Shown here piece after piece: positions 17,867 through 25,940 of a DNA stretch of 46,429 bases. The stretch's first letter is position 1. The number at the start of each line of letters is the position of its first letter. The translations under genes and the position numbers were made by a program. The DNA is from Nitrospirota bacterium (GTDB taxonomy: Bacteria; Nitrospinota_A; UBA7883), in NCBI GenBank assembly GCA_024275315.1, contig JAJRZK010000011.1, positions 1 to 46,429 on the forward strand. The letters are read 5' to 3'. The notes under the pieces are model-generated. The model saw only the letters and a program-made list of their open reading frames with translations, was not told where the DNA came from and searched no databases.

Positions 17867-20451
17867 ACGAGACATCCACCGCGAAAACCGTCTCGCTTAC
17901 CATAGACGGTCAAACCGTCCGCGTCCCCGAAGGGGACACCATCTTAGCGGCCGCCAGGCGAAATGGCGTCGATATCCCTACGTTGTGCTTTCTGGAGAAA
18001 CTCAAACCCATAGGCTCGTGCAGGATTTGCTCCGTGGAGGTGGATGGATCGGCCAGCCCCATCATGTCCTGTGTTACGCCGGTGGTGGAGGGGATGAAAG
18101 TGGTCACCAGTAGCGAGCGGCTTTCCCGTTACCGCCAGGAGATGATGCGGTTTATTCTGACGAACCATCCGCTGGACTGTCCCGTGTGCGAGCGCTCCGG
18201 AGAATGCCTGTTGCAAAACCGCACGTTCGAGCTGAACGTGACCGAACACCCTTTCAAGACCATCGATTACAAAAAAACGGCGGTGGATGACTGGAACGAG
18301 TTGCGGTACAACCGGAACCTGTGTATTTTTTGCGAGCGTTGCGTGAAGGTGTGCTGGGAAATACAAGGATTCGGAGCCCTGGAGATTGGCGGAAACGGGT
18401 ATAACGCCAGGATAATCCCCACTACGGGCGAAACGCTCGATTGCGATTTCTGCGGCCAGTGTCTCGCCGTGTGTCCCGTGGGCGCCATTTCCAGCGCCAT
18501 CGTTTTTTCCGCCCGGTCGTGGGAGATCGAGAAGGTGGAAACGATTTGCCCTTTCTGCGCCGTTGGTTGCTCTATAGAAGTGAACGTCAAAGATGGCGCG
18601 CTGGTGAGGAACACTTCCAACGACGGGATAGGAGTCAACAACGGCAACCTGTGCGCCAGGGGAAGGTTCGGCCATGAGAGCGTCCAGTCCGATGACAGAT
18701 TCAAGACCCCCATGGTCCGTAAAGGGGTGAAGCTGGTCGAGACGGGATGGGACGAGGCCATAGGAAATGTCGCGGAAAAGATATCCGAGGCTGTGAAAAA
18801 TGACGGGCCCGATTCTGTCGGGGTGATAGTCTCCGAAACCGTCACCAACGAAGACGCCTACCTGATACAGAAAATTTTCAGAGCCGGCCTGAAATCGAAC
18901 AGGATAGAGACACTTTCGAACATGCTTAATCCGAAGCTGAACTCCGGTATTTTTGACGAGCTGGGCCCATCCGCGCCTATCGTGCCATATGACCAGATCG
19001 GAAAAGCGGGATCGTTTGTTTTCTTCGGGTGCGACGCGGAGAAGGAAAATCCGGTGATAGCGAACATGGTTCGCGTGGCGATGAGAGACAAGGGCACACC
19101 CCTGTTTGTCGCAAACGCCCGCAATCCCCTTTTCACGCCAAGCGCGAGGCAACGTGTTCGATATGAATATGGAACAGAGACGCAACTGGTGGCGGCGCTT
19201 ATAGGCGCGCTCAACGAAAGCGGACTTCCCGATAATAGCCGGGCTGATGATCCGTCGGCTTTTATTAAAACCGCGGAGTCGGTCGGCGTTTCAGAGGCGC
19301 TGAAAAGCGCCGGGGTGTCCGAGGAGGCTGTAAGGCGGATGGCCGAGGGGATCAAAACCGCCGGGTCCCCGTTGATTTTTCTCGGGAAGGAAATCCACGA
19401 TCATCCGAAATCGGCGCAAATAACCCGCGCGCTGTCGAACCTGGCCAATCTTACGGGCGGCCGTTTGCTGTTATACCGGGAATACTGCAACAGCCAGGGC
19501 GCCAACGATATGGGTGTCGGGCGGTCTCATTTCCCCGGCTATCTCAGAACAGACAGCGATCAAGCCGCTGGTTATTATTCCGCCAAATGGGGCGTTGAAA
19601 TCCCCGTTTTTTCGGGCCCGGCTCCAGACACGCTCGCAGAACTCGTTGCGGGAAAAATCAAGGTTCTCATAGTGGTGGGGTGTGATCCGATCACCCACTA
19701 TAATGACGGTCAGTTTGTCAGGGAAGCTATTCAGTCCGCCGGTTTTGTCGTAGTCACCGGTTCTTATGACAATGAAACGGGTGTGCTGGCCGATGTCGCC
19801 CTGCCCACCACAGTCGCCGCCGAGCGTGACGGATCTTATACCAACAACGAGGGCCGGGTCCAGCTGATCCGAAAAGCGGTGGAGCCTGCGGGCCAGTCGA
19901 GGCCCGAGTGGGAGATTTTCCAGAATTTGGCCGGTCGGCTGGGTATGGATATCTCATATGAAACATGCGAACAGATAGCCGGGGAGATAGCGGAATTTGT
20001 GCCGGGCTACCATGGGTTGACACACAATCGCATCGCACAGGGAGGGGCGCTTGTAGACTATCCGGGCAAAAGCTCCGATGTGGAGGGGTACGAGTTCGAC
20101 ACGGTAACGGTCTCTTCCGACGGTGCAGGGTTTCCCTTTGTTGCGGTAATCGGCAATTCACTGTTCCATCTCGGTGTCGCCAGCCGTCACAGCAAAGCGT
20201 TGAACCGTATGGCGCCCGGACCCTGCCTGGAAATCAGTCCCGACGACGCCGCCGCGGCTGGCGTGACCGATGGAGACGATGCGATTGTGGAATCTGTGCA
20301 GGGAAGCATAAAAGCGAAAGTCGTGGTGACAGAGCGGTCTTCCAACGGTGTTGTGTTCATCACGAAAAATTTCGAGAACGCCCCCGCGACCCACCTGATT
20401 TATCGCAAAAGCCCTGTAACCAGGGTAAAAGTATCCCGGGCGGGCGGATAA
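17863..20451 (+). CDS. nuoG: NuoG/SfrA-like iron-sulfur molybdopterin-fold subunit
   Basis: An 862-residue subunit starting at ATG 17863, which overlaps the preceding stop (ATGA). Domains are an N-terminal 2Fe-2S ferredoxin (DIPTLCFLEKLKPIGSCRIC), the His-Cys3 cluster site NHPLDCPVCERSGECLLQN, two 4Fe-4S sites (CIFCERCVKVC and CDFCGQCLAVCPVGA), then a molybdopterin-type domain with its own cluster (CPFCAVGC ... NLCARGRFG) running to the C-terminal VVVTERSSNGVVFITKNFEN. The position where formate dehydrogenases carry Cys or Sec has no Cys here (SNMLNPKLNSGIF), so the Mo site is probably inactive, as in complex I. It passes electrons from the flavoprotein toward NuoB. Confidence 0.88.
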   Translation: MNETSTAKTVSLTIDGQTVRVPEGDTILAAARRNGVDIPTLCFLEKLKPIGSCRICSVEVDGSASPIMSCVTPVVEGMKVVTSSERLSRYRQEMMRFILTNHPLDCPVCERSGECLLQNRTFELNVTEHPFKTIDYKKTAVDDWNELRYNRNLCIFCERCVKVCWEIQGFGALEIGGNGYNARIIPTTGETLDCDFCGQCLAVCPVGAISSAIVFSARSWEIEKVETICPFCAVGCSIEVNVKDGALVRNTSNDGIGVNNGNLCARGRFGHESVQSDDRFKTPMVRKGVKLVETGWDEAIGNVAEKISEAVKNDGPDSVGVIVSETVTNEDAYLIQKIFRAGLKSNRIETLSNMLNPKLNSGIFDELGPSAPIVPYDQIGKAGSFVFFGCDAEKENPVIANMVRVAMRDKGTPLFVANARNPLFTPSARQRVRYEYGTETQLVAALIGALNESGLPDNSRADDPSAFIKTAESVGVSEALKSAGVSEEAVRRMAEGIKTAGSPLIFLGKEIHDHPKSAQITRALSNLANLTGGRLLLYREYCNSQGANDMGVGRSHFPGYLRTDSDQAAGYYSAKWGVEIPVFSGPAPDTLAELVAGKIKVLIVVGCDPITHYNDGQFVREAIQSAGFVVVTGSYDNETGVLADVALPTTVAAERDGSYTNNEGRVQLIRKAVEPAGQSRPEWEIFQNLAGRLGMDISYETCEQIAGEIAEFVPGYHGLTHNRIAQGGALVDYPGKSSDVEGYEFDTVTVSSDGAGFPFVAVIGNSLFHLGVASRHSKALNRMAPGPCLEISPDDAAAAGVTDGDDAIVESVQGSIKAKVVVTERSSNGVVFITKNFENAPATHLIYRKSPVTRVKVSRAGG

Positions 20452-20455
20452 CACC

Positions 20456-20611
20456 ATGGCTACAAAACAGGGAACCGGCATGGACACTGTGGTGTCCGGT
20501 CTGCAAGACGGGTCGAAGAATTCGGGGTATCGGGGAATGGGATTGACTTTGTCGGTTCAGATGATAGACTTGGCCCGCCTTAGGGTTGCAGTAGCGGGGA
20601 TTTTCAATTGA
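20456..20611 (+). CDS. Small ORF (51 aa) filling the nuoG-nuoA gap
   Basis: ATG 20456 lies 4 bases after the nuoG stop, and its TGA (20609-20611) overlaps the TTG start of nuoA by two bases. It therefore fits the spacing of its tightly packed neighbours. The product begins MATKQGTGMDTVVSGL and ends LARLRVAVAGIFN; it is glycine-rich at first with a weakly hydrophobic tail and no cysteine. I recognise no family. The ribosome site is weak (GGCGGAT), so it may be coupled to nuoG. It could be a real small complex I protein, a decayed gene remnant, or chance. Confidence 0.4.
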   Translation: MATKQGTGMDTVVSGLQDGSKNSGYRGMGLTLSVQMIDLARLRVAVAGIFN

Positions 20612-20961
20612 ATCAGTATATTCCAGTTCTTATCATGTTCGCCGTAGCCGTCGGGATCGCGGGGACCATGATCGGGTTGTCGGAGTTTCTGGGACCCCGT
20701 CACGTGTTCCGTGAAAAAATGGAGCCTTTCGAATGCGGTGAAAATCCTATCGTTTCACCCAAGCAGAGGTTTTCGGTCCGGTTTTATCTTGTGGCGATGC
20801 TGTTTATAGTATTCGACATCGAGGCCGTGTTTCTTTTCCCATGGGCGGTGATATTCCAGTCCCTGGGGTTGTTCGGGTTTGTGGAGATGATGATATTTAT
20901 CCTGCTGTTGGCCGCAGGTCTTGTATATGTCTGGAAAAAAGGAGCTCTGGAATGGGAGTAA
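20608..20961 (+). CDS. nuoA: NADH-quinone oxidoreductase subunit A
   Basis: A 117-residue membrane subunit with three helices. Family signatures are the loop EPFECGENPI near residue 40 and FDIEAVFLFPWA on helix 2, both of which contact the quinone channel. The start is TTG 20608, overlapping the small ORF stop; no ATG fits. Its end overlaps the nuoB start by 10 bases. Confidence 0.93.
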   Translation: MNQYIPVLIMFAVAVGIAGTMIGLSEFLGPRHVFREKMEPFECGENPIVSPKQRFSVRFYLVAMLFIVFDIEAVFLFPWAVIFQSLGLFGFVEMMIFILLLAAGLVYVWKKGALEWE

Positions 20962-21497
20962 AAGGCGAAGACGCGGAAGCCACGGCCGCCCTGTCGGACA
21001 GCGTGATAATAACCCAGCTTGACAAGATCGTCTCGTGGGGGCGCAAATACAGCTTTTTTCTTTATCCGTTTATTACCGCGTGTTGCGGGATGGAGTTTAT
21101 GAGCGTGGCCGGTCCCCGGTATGATATCGACCGGTTCGGCGCCGCGTTGCCCAGGTTTTCGCCACGTCAGGCGGACCTTATGATGGTAGTCGGGACCATA
21201 AGCCATAAACAGGCCCCCATCCTGGTGAAAGTGTATAACCAGATGACAGAACCCAAATGGGTCTACGCTTATGGAGCCTGCACGGTGTCTGGCGGTATGT
21301 ACGACAATTACGCGACCGTGCAGGGGATAGACACCCTGATACCGGTGGACATTTATGTCCCGGGCTGTCCGCCACGCCCGGAAATGGTGCTGGATGGGCT
21401 GATAAAGCTACAGGAAAAAGTCGTGCGTGAGCGCCACGTAAAGGAAACAAAAGGCGTCTCGCCGGTGGGTGAGGCCGACGACCGGATTGTCACCTGA
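20952..21497 (+). CDS. nuoB: NADH-quinone oxidoreductase subunit B
   Basis: A 181-residue subunit that carries the terminal cluster N2, the direct donor to quinone. Ligand motifs are TACCGMEFM (two adjacent cysteines), GACTVSGGMYDNY and VPGCPPRPE. ATG 20952 is taken because the frame upstream is only a nuoA shadow. It has the usual length and sits in tight order with nuoA and nuoC. Confidence 0.97.
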   Translation: MGVKGEDAEATAALSDSVIITQLDKIVSWGRKYSFFLYPFITACCGMEFMSVAGPRYDIDRFGAALPRFSPRQADLMMVVGTISHKQAPILVKVYNQMTEPKWVYAYGACTVSGGMYDNYATVQGIDTLIPVDIYVPGCPPRPEMVLDGLIKLQEKVVRERHVKETKGVSPVGEADDRIVT

Positions 21498-21528
21498 CAG
21501 GGGACAACCATGATAGAGATAATCTGAT

Positions 21529-22092
21529 ATGAGCGACGATACGAAAATTCCCGATATGGCCGCTGGCGCCTCTGCGCAGGTGTCGGCCGTTCTGGGCAGG
21601 ATCAAGGGGAAATTCGGCAATTCCGGGATCATTATACATACCCACAGCATGCACGGCGACGACACGGTGGTTGTCCAGGCGGAGGACATTCTCGAGATCA
21701 TGGAGTTTTTGCGCAACGACGACGAGCTGATGTTCGATATGATGATGGACCTTACTGTTGTGGACTATCTGGGGAACCAGGGCATATGGAGCTACCTGAA
21801 GGGATTAAAAGCCCGGTTCGAGGTTGTGTATCATCTTTACTCCATCGAAAAAAACCACCGGGTCCGCATAAAGGTCCCCATTTCCGAGGACAACTGTTTT
21901 ATAAACTCGGTCACGAGAATATGGGCCGGGGCCAACTGGTTCGAGAGGGAGGCGTGGGATCTTTACGGGATAATCTTCCGTGGTCATCCAGACCTGAGGC
22001 GCATACTGCTTTATGAAGATTTCAAGGGGCATCCTTTACGAAAGGATTTCAGCAAAACAGACAGACAACCCTTAATTGGACCGAAAAACTAG
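21529..22092 (+). CDS. nuoC: NADH-quinone oxidoreductase subunit C
   Basis: A 187-residue peripheral-arm subunit. The 30-kDa-subunit signature is clear: NWFEREAWDLYGIIFRGHPD then LRRILLYEDFKGHPLRKDF. It is not fused to NuoD, in contrast to E. coli. It has a slightly long polar N-terminus (about 25 residues). Its end lies 13 bases before the nuoD start chosen here. Confidence 0.95.
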   Translation: MSDDTKIPDMAAGASAQVSAVLGRIKGKFGNSGIIIHTHSMHGDDTVVVQAEDILEIMEFLRNDDELMFDMMMDLTVVDYLGNQGIWSYLKGLKARFEVVYHLYSIEKNHRVRIKVPISEDNCFINSVTRIWAGANWFEREAWDLYGIIFRGHPDLRRILLYEDFKGHPLRKDFSKTDRQPLIGPKN

Positions 22093-22105
22093 GACTGCAA
22101 GGGAA

Positions 22106-23314
22106 ATGACCGACTCTTCCAGAGACTACGATTTTTATGTGGAAAGCCACACGGAACCGATGGTCATCAACATGGGGCCATCCCATCCGGCGACCCACGG
22201 CACAGTCAAGTTCCTTCTTGGCCTGGACGGTGAGACGATCAAGGATATCGACGTGGAGATCGGCTATCTTCACCGTGGATTCGAGAAGGAATGCGAGGCC
22301 CAGTTGTGGAACGGAGTTTTTCCCTATACCGACCGGCTCGATTACACCGCCAGCGCTCTTAACAATATCGGGTACGCCCTGGCGGTGGAGAAGCTGATCG
22401 GTATCGAGGTCCCCGAAAGATGCAAATATATAAGGGTGATCATCGGTGAGCTGGCCAGGATGAGCGGCCACTACACCAACCTTGGCGCAAGCGCGCTGGA
22501 GCTTGGCGCACTGACGGCGTTCATATATTTCGTGGAAGCCCGCGAGTTGGTCTGGGACATCATTGAATCTGTTTGCGGAGCGCGGTTGACCCACAACTAT
22601 GTGCGTATTGGCGGCGTCATCAGCGACTTGCCGGACGGTTTTCGCGAGAATGTGACGAGCGTGTTCCGCACAAACAGGGGGCTTTGGGCCGATTTCAACA
22701 AGCTGCTGACGAAAAACCGGATTTTCCTGGACCGGATGCGCGACACCGGCGCGATATCCAGTGACGACGCAATTGAATGGGGTTTTACCGGTCCGTGTCT
22801 GCGCGCGTGCGGCGTCGGCTATGATGTTCGCAAGGCCAATCCCTATCTGATCTATGACCAGCTCGATTTTGAGATACCGGTGGGCGAGACAGGTGACAAT
22901 TTCGACAGATACCTTGTCCGCATGGAAGAGCTCAACCAGTCCATGAGGATTGTAGAGCAATGTCTAGAAAGGATACCCGGCGGACCGATAAACGTGGACA
23001 ATCCCCAGTGGAGACAGCCTTCCAAAGATGACATTTTCACTGAGATGGAGTCGATGATCTTTCATTTCAAAAACGCCATAGAGGGAGTGAAAGTTCCCGC
23101 GGGCGAAGCGTACCAGGCTGTGGAGGGCGCCAACGGCGAGGTCGGGTTCTACCTGGTTTCCAACGGAGGCGGCAAGCCGGTCAAATGCCGTGTCCGGCCT
23201 CCATGCTTTCCGATGACGTCCGCGTTGCCCCTGATAATAAAAGGGAGCCTGCTGGCGGACCTGATTCCCACTTTCGACATGATCAACCTTATCGGCGGGG
23301 AGTGCGACAGGTAA
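22106..23314 (+). CDS. nuoD: NADH-quinone oxidoreductase subunit D
   Basis: A 402-residue 49-kDa-type subunit that forms the quinone pocket with NuoB. Markers are MGPSHPATHGTVKFLLGLDG, IGYLHRGFEKECE, PYTDRLDYTAS, ELARMSGHYTNLG and CRVRPPCFPM. The C-terminal end reads INLIGGECDR, where most relatives have xxGEVDR. ATG 22106 is chosen because AGGGA lies just upstream; a TTG at 22076 inside nuoC is possible but adds only ten residues. Confidence 0.96.
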   Translation: MTDSSRDYDFYVESHTEPMVINMGPSHPATHGTVKFLLGLDGETIKDIDVEIGYLHRGFEKECEAQLWNGVFPYTDRLDYTASALNNIGYALAVEKLIGIEVPERCKYIRVIIGELARMSGHYTNLGASALELGALTAFIYFVEARELVWDIIESVCGARLTHNYVRIGGVISDLPDGFRENVTSVFRTNRGLWADFNKLLTKNRIFLDRMRDTGAISSDDAIEWGFTGPCLRACGVGYDVRKANPYLIYDQLDFEIPVGETGDNFDRYLVRMEELNQSMRIVEQCLERIPGGPINVDNPQWRQPSKDDIFTEMESMIFHFKNAIEGVKVPAGEAYQAVEGANGEVGFYLVSNGGGKPVKCRVRPPCFPMTSALPLIIKGSLLADLIPTFDMINLIGGECDR

Positions 23315-23316
23315 TC

Positions 23317-24408
23317 ATGGGCATCGCCGAGATGATAGAAACAATCGTCAAGATCGGGTTTATCATTGGGCTTACCATCGGTTTTTTCGCGCCGATGCTT
23401 GCCTGGGTGGAGCGAAAACAGTCGGCGGTAATGCAGGACAGGATAGGAGCCAACCGGGCCGATTTTTTCGGTTTCACCGTTATCGGGCTGCTCCACTCCC
23501 TGGCGGACGCCATCAAGCTTATTTTCAAGGAGGACTTTATCCCCAGGGGAGCCGAAAGAGCTCTGCACACCCTCGCGCCGGTGATAGCCGTGATACCGTC
23601 CCTGATCGCCTTCGCCGTGATACCTTTTGGCGGTAAATACACGTTGTGGGGGCACGAGGTCAACCTGGTGATAGCCGATCTCGACGTGGGGGTTCTGTAC
23701 GTTTTCGCCATCTCTTCCCTGGCCACTTACGGAGTGGTTATCGCGGGCTGGGCCTCCAATAACAACTGGTCACTGCTCGGCGGGCTCAGGGCCTCGGCGC
23801 AGATGTTTTCATATGAAGTCGCGATGGGCCTTACGGTTATCGGGCTGATCATGTTCTACCAAAGCCTGAGCATGGTGGATATCGTCGCCAAGCAGGACAA
23901 CTTTTTCCACTGGGGCATCATCTGGCACTGGCCCGCGTTTGTCCTGTTCCTGGCCTGCGCCGTGGCGGAAAACAAAAGGGTGCCTTTTGACGCGCCGGAG
24001 GCGGAGGCGGAGCTGGTGGCGGGGTATTTCACCGAATATTCCGGTATGAAGTTCGTGATGTTCTGGACGGCGGAGTTTATAGAGATGGTGACCATCGCCG
24101 GGCTTTGCGTGGCGCTGTTTTTTGGAGGTCATCATGTTCCCTTTATCACCGATGCGGAACTGGCGGGCGGGTTTTCCTTTCTTGGCCCGAACGTTTCAAA
24201 CCTTGTGGCGATGCTGATCGGTGTGGGAGTGTTCATATTCAAGCTGGTGGCGTTGCTGATATTGCAGATGACGATACGCTGGACCATGCCCAGGTTCCGG
24301 TATGACCAGATTATGAAACTTGGCTGGAAGATGATTTTGCCCCTGTCGCTCACCTGGATTTTCATCGTGGGCGTGGGTATTCTTACCGGCGTGATGCCGA
24401 GCCCCTAG
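23317..24408 (+). CDS. nuoH: NADH-quinone oxidoreductase subunit H
   Basis: A 363-residue membrane subunit with about eight helices linking the peripheral arm to the proton pumps. Signatures are LAWVERKQSAVMQDRIGANR, HSLADAIKLIFKED and AENKRVPFDAPEAEAELVAG followed by YFTEYSGMKF. The ATG at 23317 lies 2 bases after the nuoD stop. Confidence 0.96.
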   Translation: MGIAEMIETIVKIGFIIGLTIGFFAPMLAWVERKQSAVMQDRIGANRADFFGFTVIGLLHSLADAIKLIFKEDFIPRGAERALHTLAPVIAVIPSLIAFAVIPFGGKYTLWGHEVNLVIADLDVGVLYVFAISSLATYGVVIAGWASNNNWSLLGGLRASAQMFSYEVAMGLTVIGLIMFYQSLSMVDIVAKQDNFFHWGIIWHWPAFVLFLACAVAENKRVPFDAPEAEAELVAGYFTEYSGMKFVMFWTAEFIEMVTIAGLCVALFFGGHHVPFITDAELAGGFSFLGPNVSNLVAMLIGVGVFIFKLVALLILQMTIRWTMPRFRYDQIMKLGWKMILPLSLTWIFIVGVGILTGVMPSP

Positions 24409-24424
24409 GGAAGGTTGTGTCGAT

Positions 24425-25018
24425 ATGGCCATAACAGTGAAAAAAGTTGATCGAAACGTGACCATGACATTGTGGGAACGGTCGTATATTCCGGAGATGA
24501 CCCGGGGGATGATCATCACAATGAAACACTTCGTGGTGAACCTGGCCGGCCTCGCCCTGGAGGTTGTCGGGGGTAAACGTCACAGAAAGATAATGACCAT
24601 TTACTATCCGGAGGAAAACCCGGTCATTCCCCCGGCGTATCGGGGCAGGCCGGCGCTGGTGCGGGCGGAGAACGGCCAGGAAAAATGCGTGGCCTGCGGT
24701 CTTTGCGAGGTGGCGTGTCCCCCCCGTTGCATCAGTATCGTCGGGGGCGAGCGCGAAAACGGCGAGCGGTATCCGGTAAGTTATACGCTCGACGGGTCCC
24801 GTTGCATATTCTGCGGCCTTTGCGAGGAGGCGTGCCCCAAGGAGGCGATCGTGATGAGCCACGATTGGAAAAACCTTTGCGAGCACGACAGGTCGAAAAT
24901 GATATACGACAAGGAGACGCTTCTGTATCCGGAACGCAACCTGAAGAAGCGCCTGAACGTCATAAGGGAAAAATATTTTAACGCGAAGCTGTACCACAAA
25001 CCATCGGAGAAAGACTGA
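24425..25018 (+). CDS. nuoI: NADH-quinone oxidoreductase subunit I
   Basis: A 197-residue ferredoxin-like subunit that holds clusters N6a and N6b. Two CxxCxxCxxxCP motifs are visible: CVACGLCEVACPP and CIFCGLCEEACPK, preceded by the membrane-contact N-terminus and followed by a polar C-terminal tail (YHKPSEKD). GGAAGG lies upstream of ATG 24425. Confidence 0.96.
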   Translation: MAITVKKVDRNVTMTLWERSYIPEMTRGMIITMKHFVVNLAGLALEVVGGKRHRKIMTIYYPEENPVIPPAYRGRPALVRAENGQEKCVACGLCEVACPPRCISIVGGERENGERYPVSYTLDGSRCIFCGLCEEACPKEAIVMSHDWKNLCEHDRSKMIYDKETLLYPERNLKKRLNVIREKYFNAKLYHKPSEKD

Positions 25019-25033
25019 GAAGGCGGATAGAGC

Positions 25034-25537
25034 ATGGAGCTGATTATTTTTTACCTGGTTTCGTCTATGGCGGTGGTATGCGCCGTGGGGATGATCGTGG
25101 CGCAGAAACCTGTCACGTCCGCCGTCTGCCTGGTGGCCGTGATGTTCTGCCTGGCGGTGCTGTTCGCGTTGCTCAACGCCCATCTTATAGCGGCCTTGCA
25201 GATACTGGTGTACGCCGGCGCGATCATGGTCCTGTTCCTGTTCGTGATCATGCTGATGAACCTGCGGGAAAAAGAGGGGCTTGTGTCGGCTCATTTGGAA
25301 AAGGTCCAGATGGTGGGTGTCCTGGCGCTTGGCGCTCCCCTTTTGTGGGTGATGTCGACGGCGAAAGTGTTTGTCGGGGCAGGGGGGGATGTAAAGGATC
25401 TGGCGGAATTCGGCACTACCAGGGGGGTCGGAGCGCTGCTGTACACAGAATATCTGCTCCCGTTCGAGATAGCGTCGATACTTCTTCTGGCGGCGCTGGT
25501 GGGGGCGGTTGTCCTTACGAAAATAAAGCTCAGATAG
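25034..25537 (+). CDS. nuoJ: NADH-quinone oxidoreductase subunit J
   Basis: A 167-residue five-helix membrane subunit. The conserved helix 3 motif is ALQILVYAGAIMVLFLFVIM, which contains the pi-bulge helix used in coupling. Length and topology are normal for the family. Confidence 0.95.
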   Translation: MELIIFYLVSSMAVVCAVGMIVAQKPVTSAVCLVAVMFCLAVLFALLNAHLIAALQILVYAGAIMVLFLFVIMLMNLREKEGLVSAHLEKVQMVGVLALGAPLLWVMSTAKVFVGAGGDVKDLAEFGTTRGVGALLYTEYLLPFEIASILLLAALVGAVVLTKIKLR

Positions 25538-25574
25538 TTTTTGTATAACAGGATGAAACGGAAATAATTAAGCG

Positions 25575-25877
25575 ATGTTGACGGTTAATCACTTTCTCAG
25601 TCTGGCGGCGGTTCTTTTCGCCATTGGCGTGGTGGGCGTTATAACACGCCGGAATATCATCGTCGTCATGATGTCGATAGAGCTGATGCTGAACTCGGTG
25701 AACCTGACGTTCATCGCTTTTTCCTATTATATGAACGATATGGCCGGACACATTTTTGTTTTCATGGTGATGGCGGTGGCCGCGGCGGAGGCCGCGGTTG
25801 GGCTGGCGATAGCCTTGGCGCTGTTTAGAAACCGTGAAACCGTGGACGTGGACCGGGTGAACCTGCTCAAGGGCTGA
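25575..25877 (+). CDS. nuoK: NADH-quinone oxidoreductase subunit K
   Basis: A 100-residue three-helix membrane subunit. The helix 2 motif [20 protein letters not shown] holds the conserved proton-path glutamate, and helix 3 carries a second ([16 protein letters not shown]). Usual length; 37 bases separate it from nuoJ. Confidence 0.96.
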   Translation: MLTVNHFLSLAAVLFAIGVVGVITRRNIIVVMMSIELMLNSVNLTFIAFSYYMNDMAGHIFVFMVMAVAAAEAAVGLAIALALFRNRETVDVDRVNLLKG

Positions 25878-25940
25878 TGGGTGCAATCAGGATGATCGAC
25901 AGGAACGGCGACAACGAAACATATGAAATGGAGCGCGGGC

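Noticed and set aside
16292-17875. 527-codon minus-strand frame opposite the SfrB-like gene
   Set aside because: It is a GC-rich mirror frame of a strongly conserved coding sequence.
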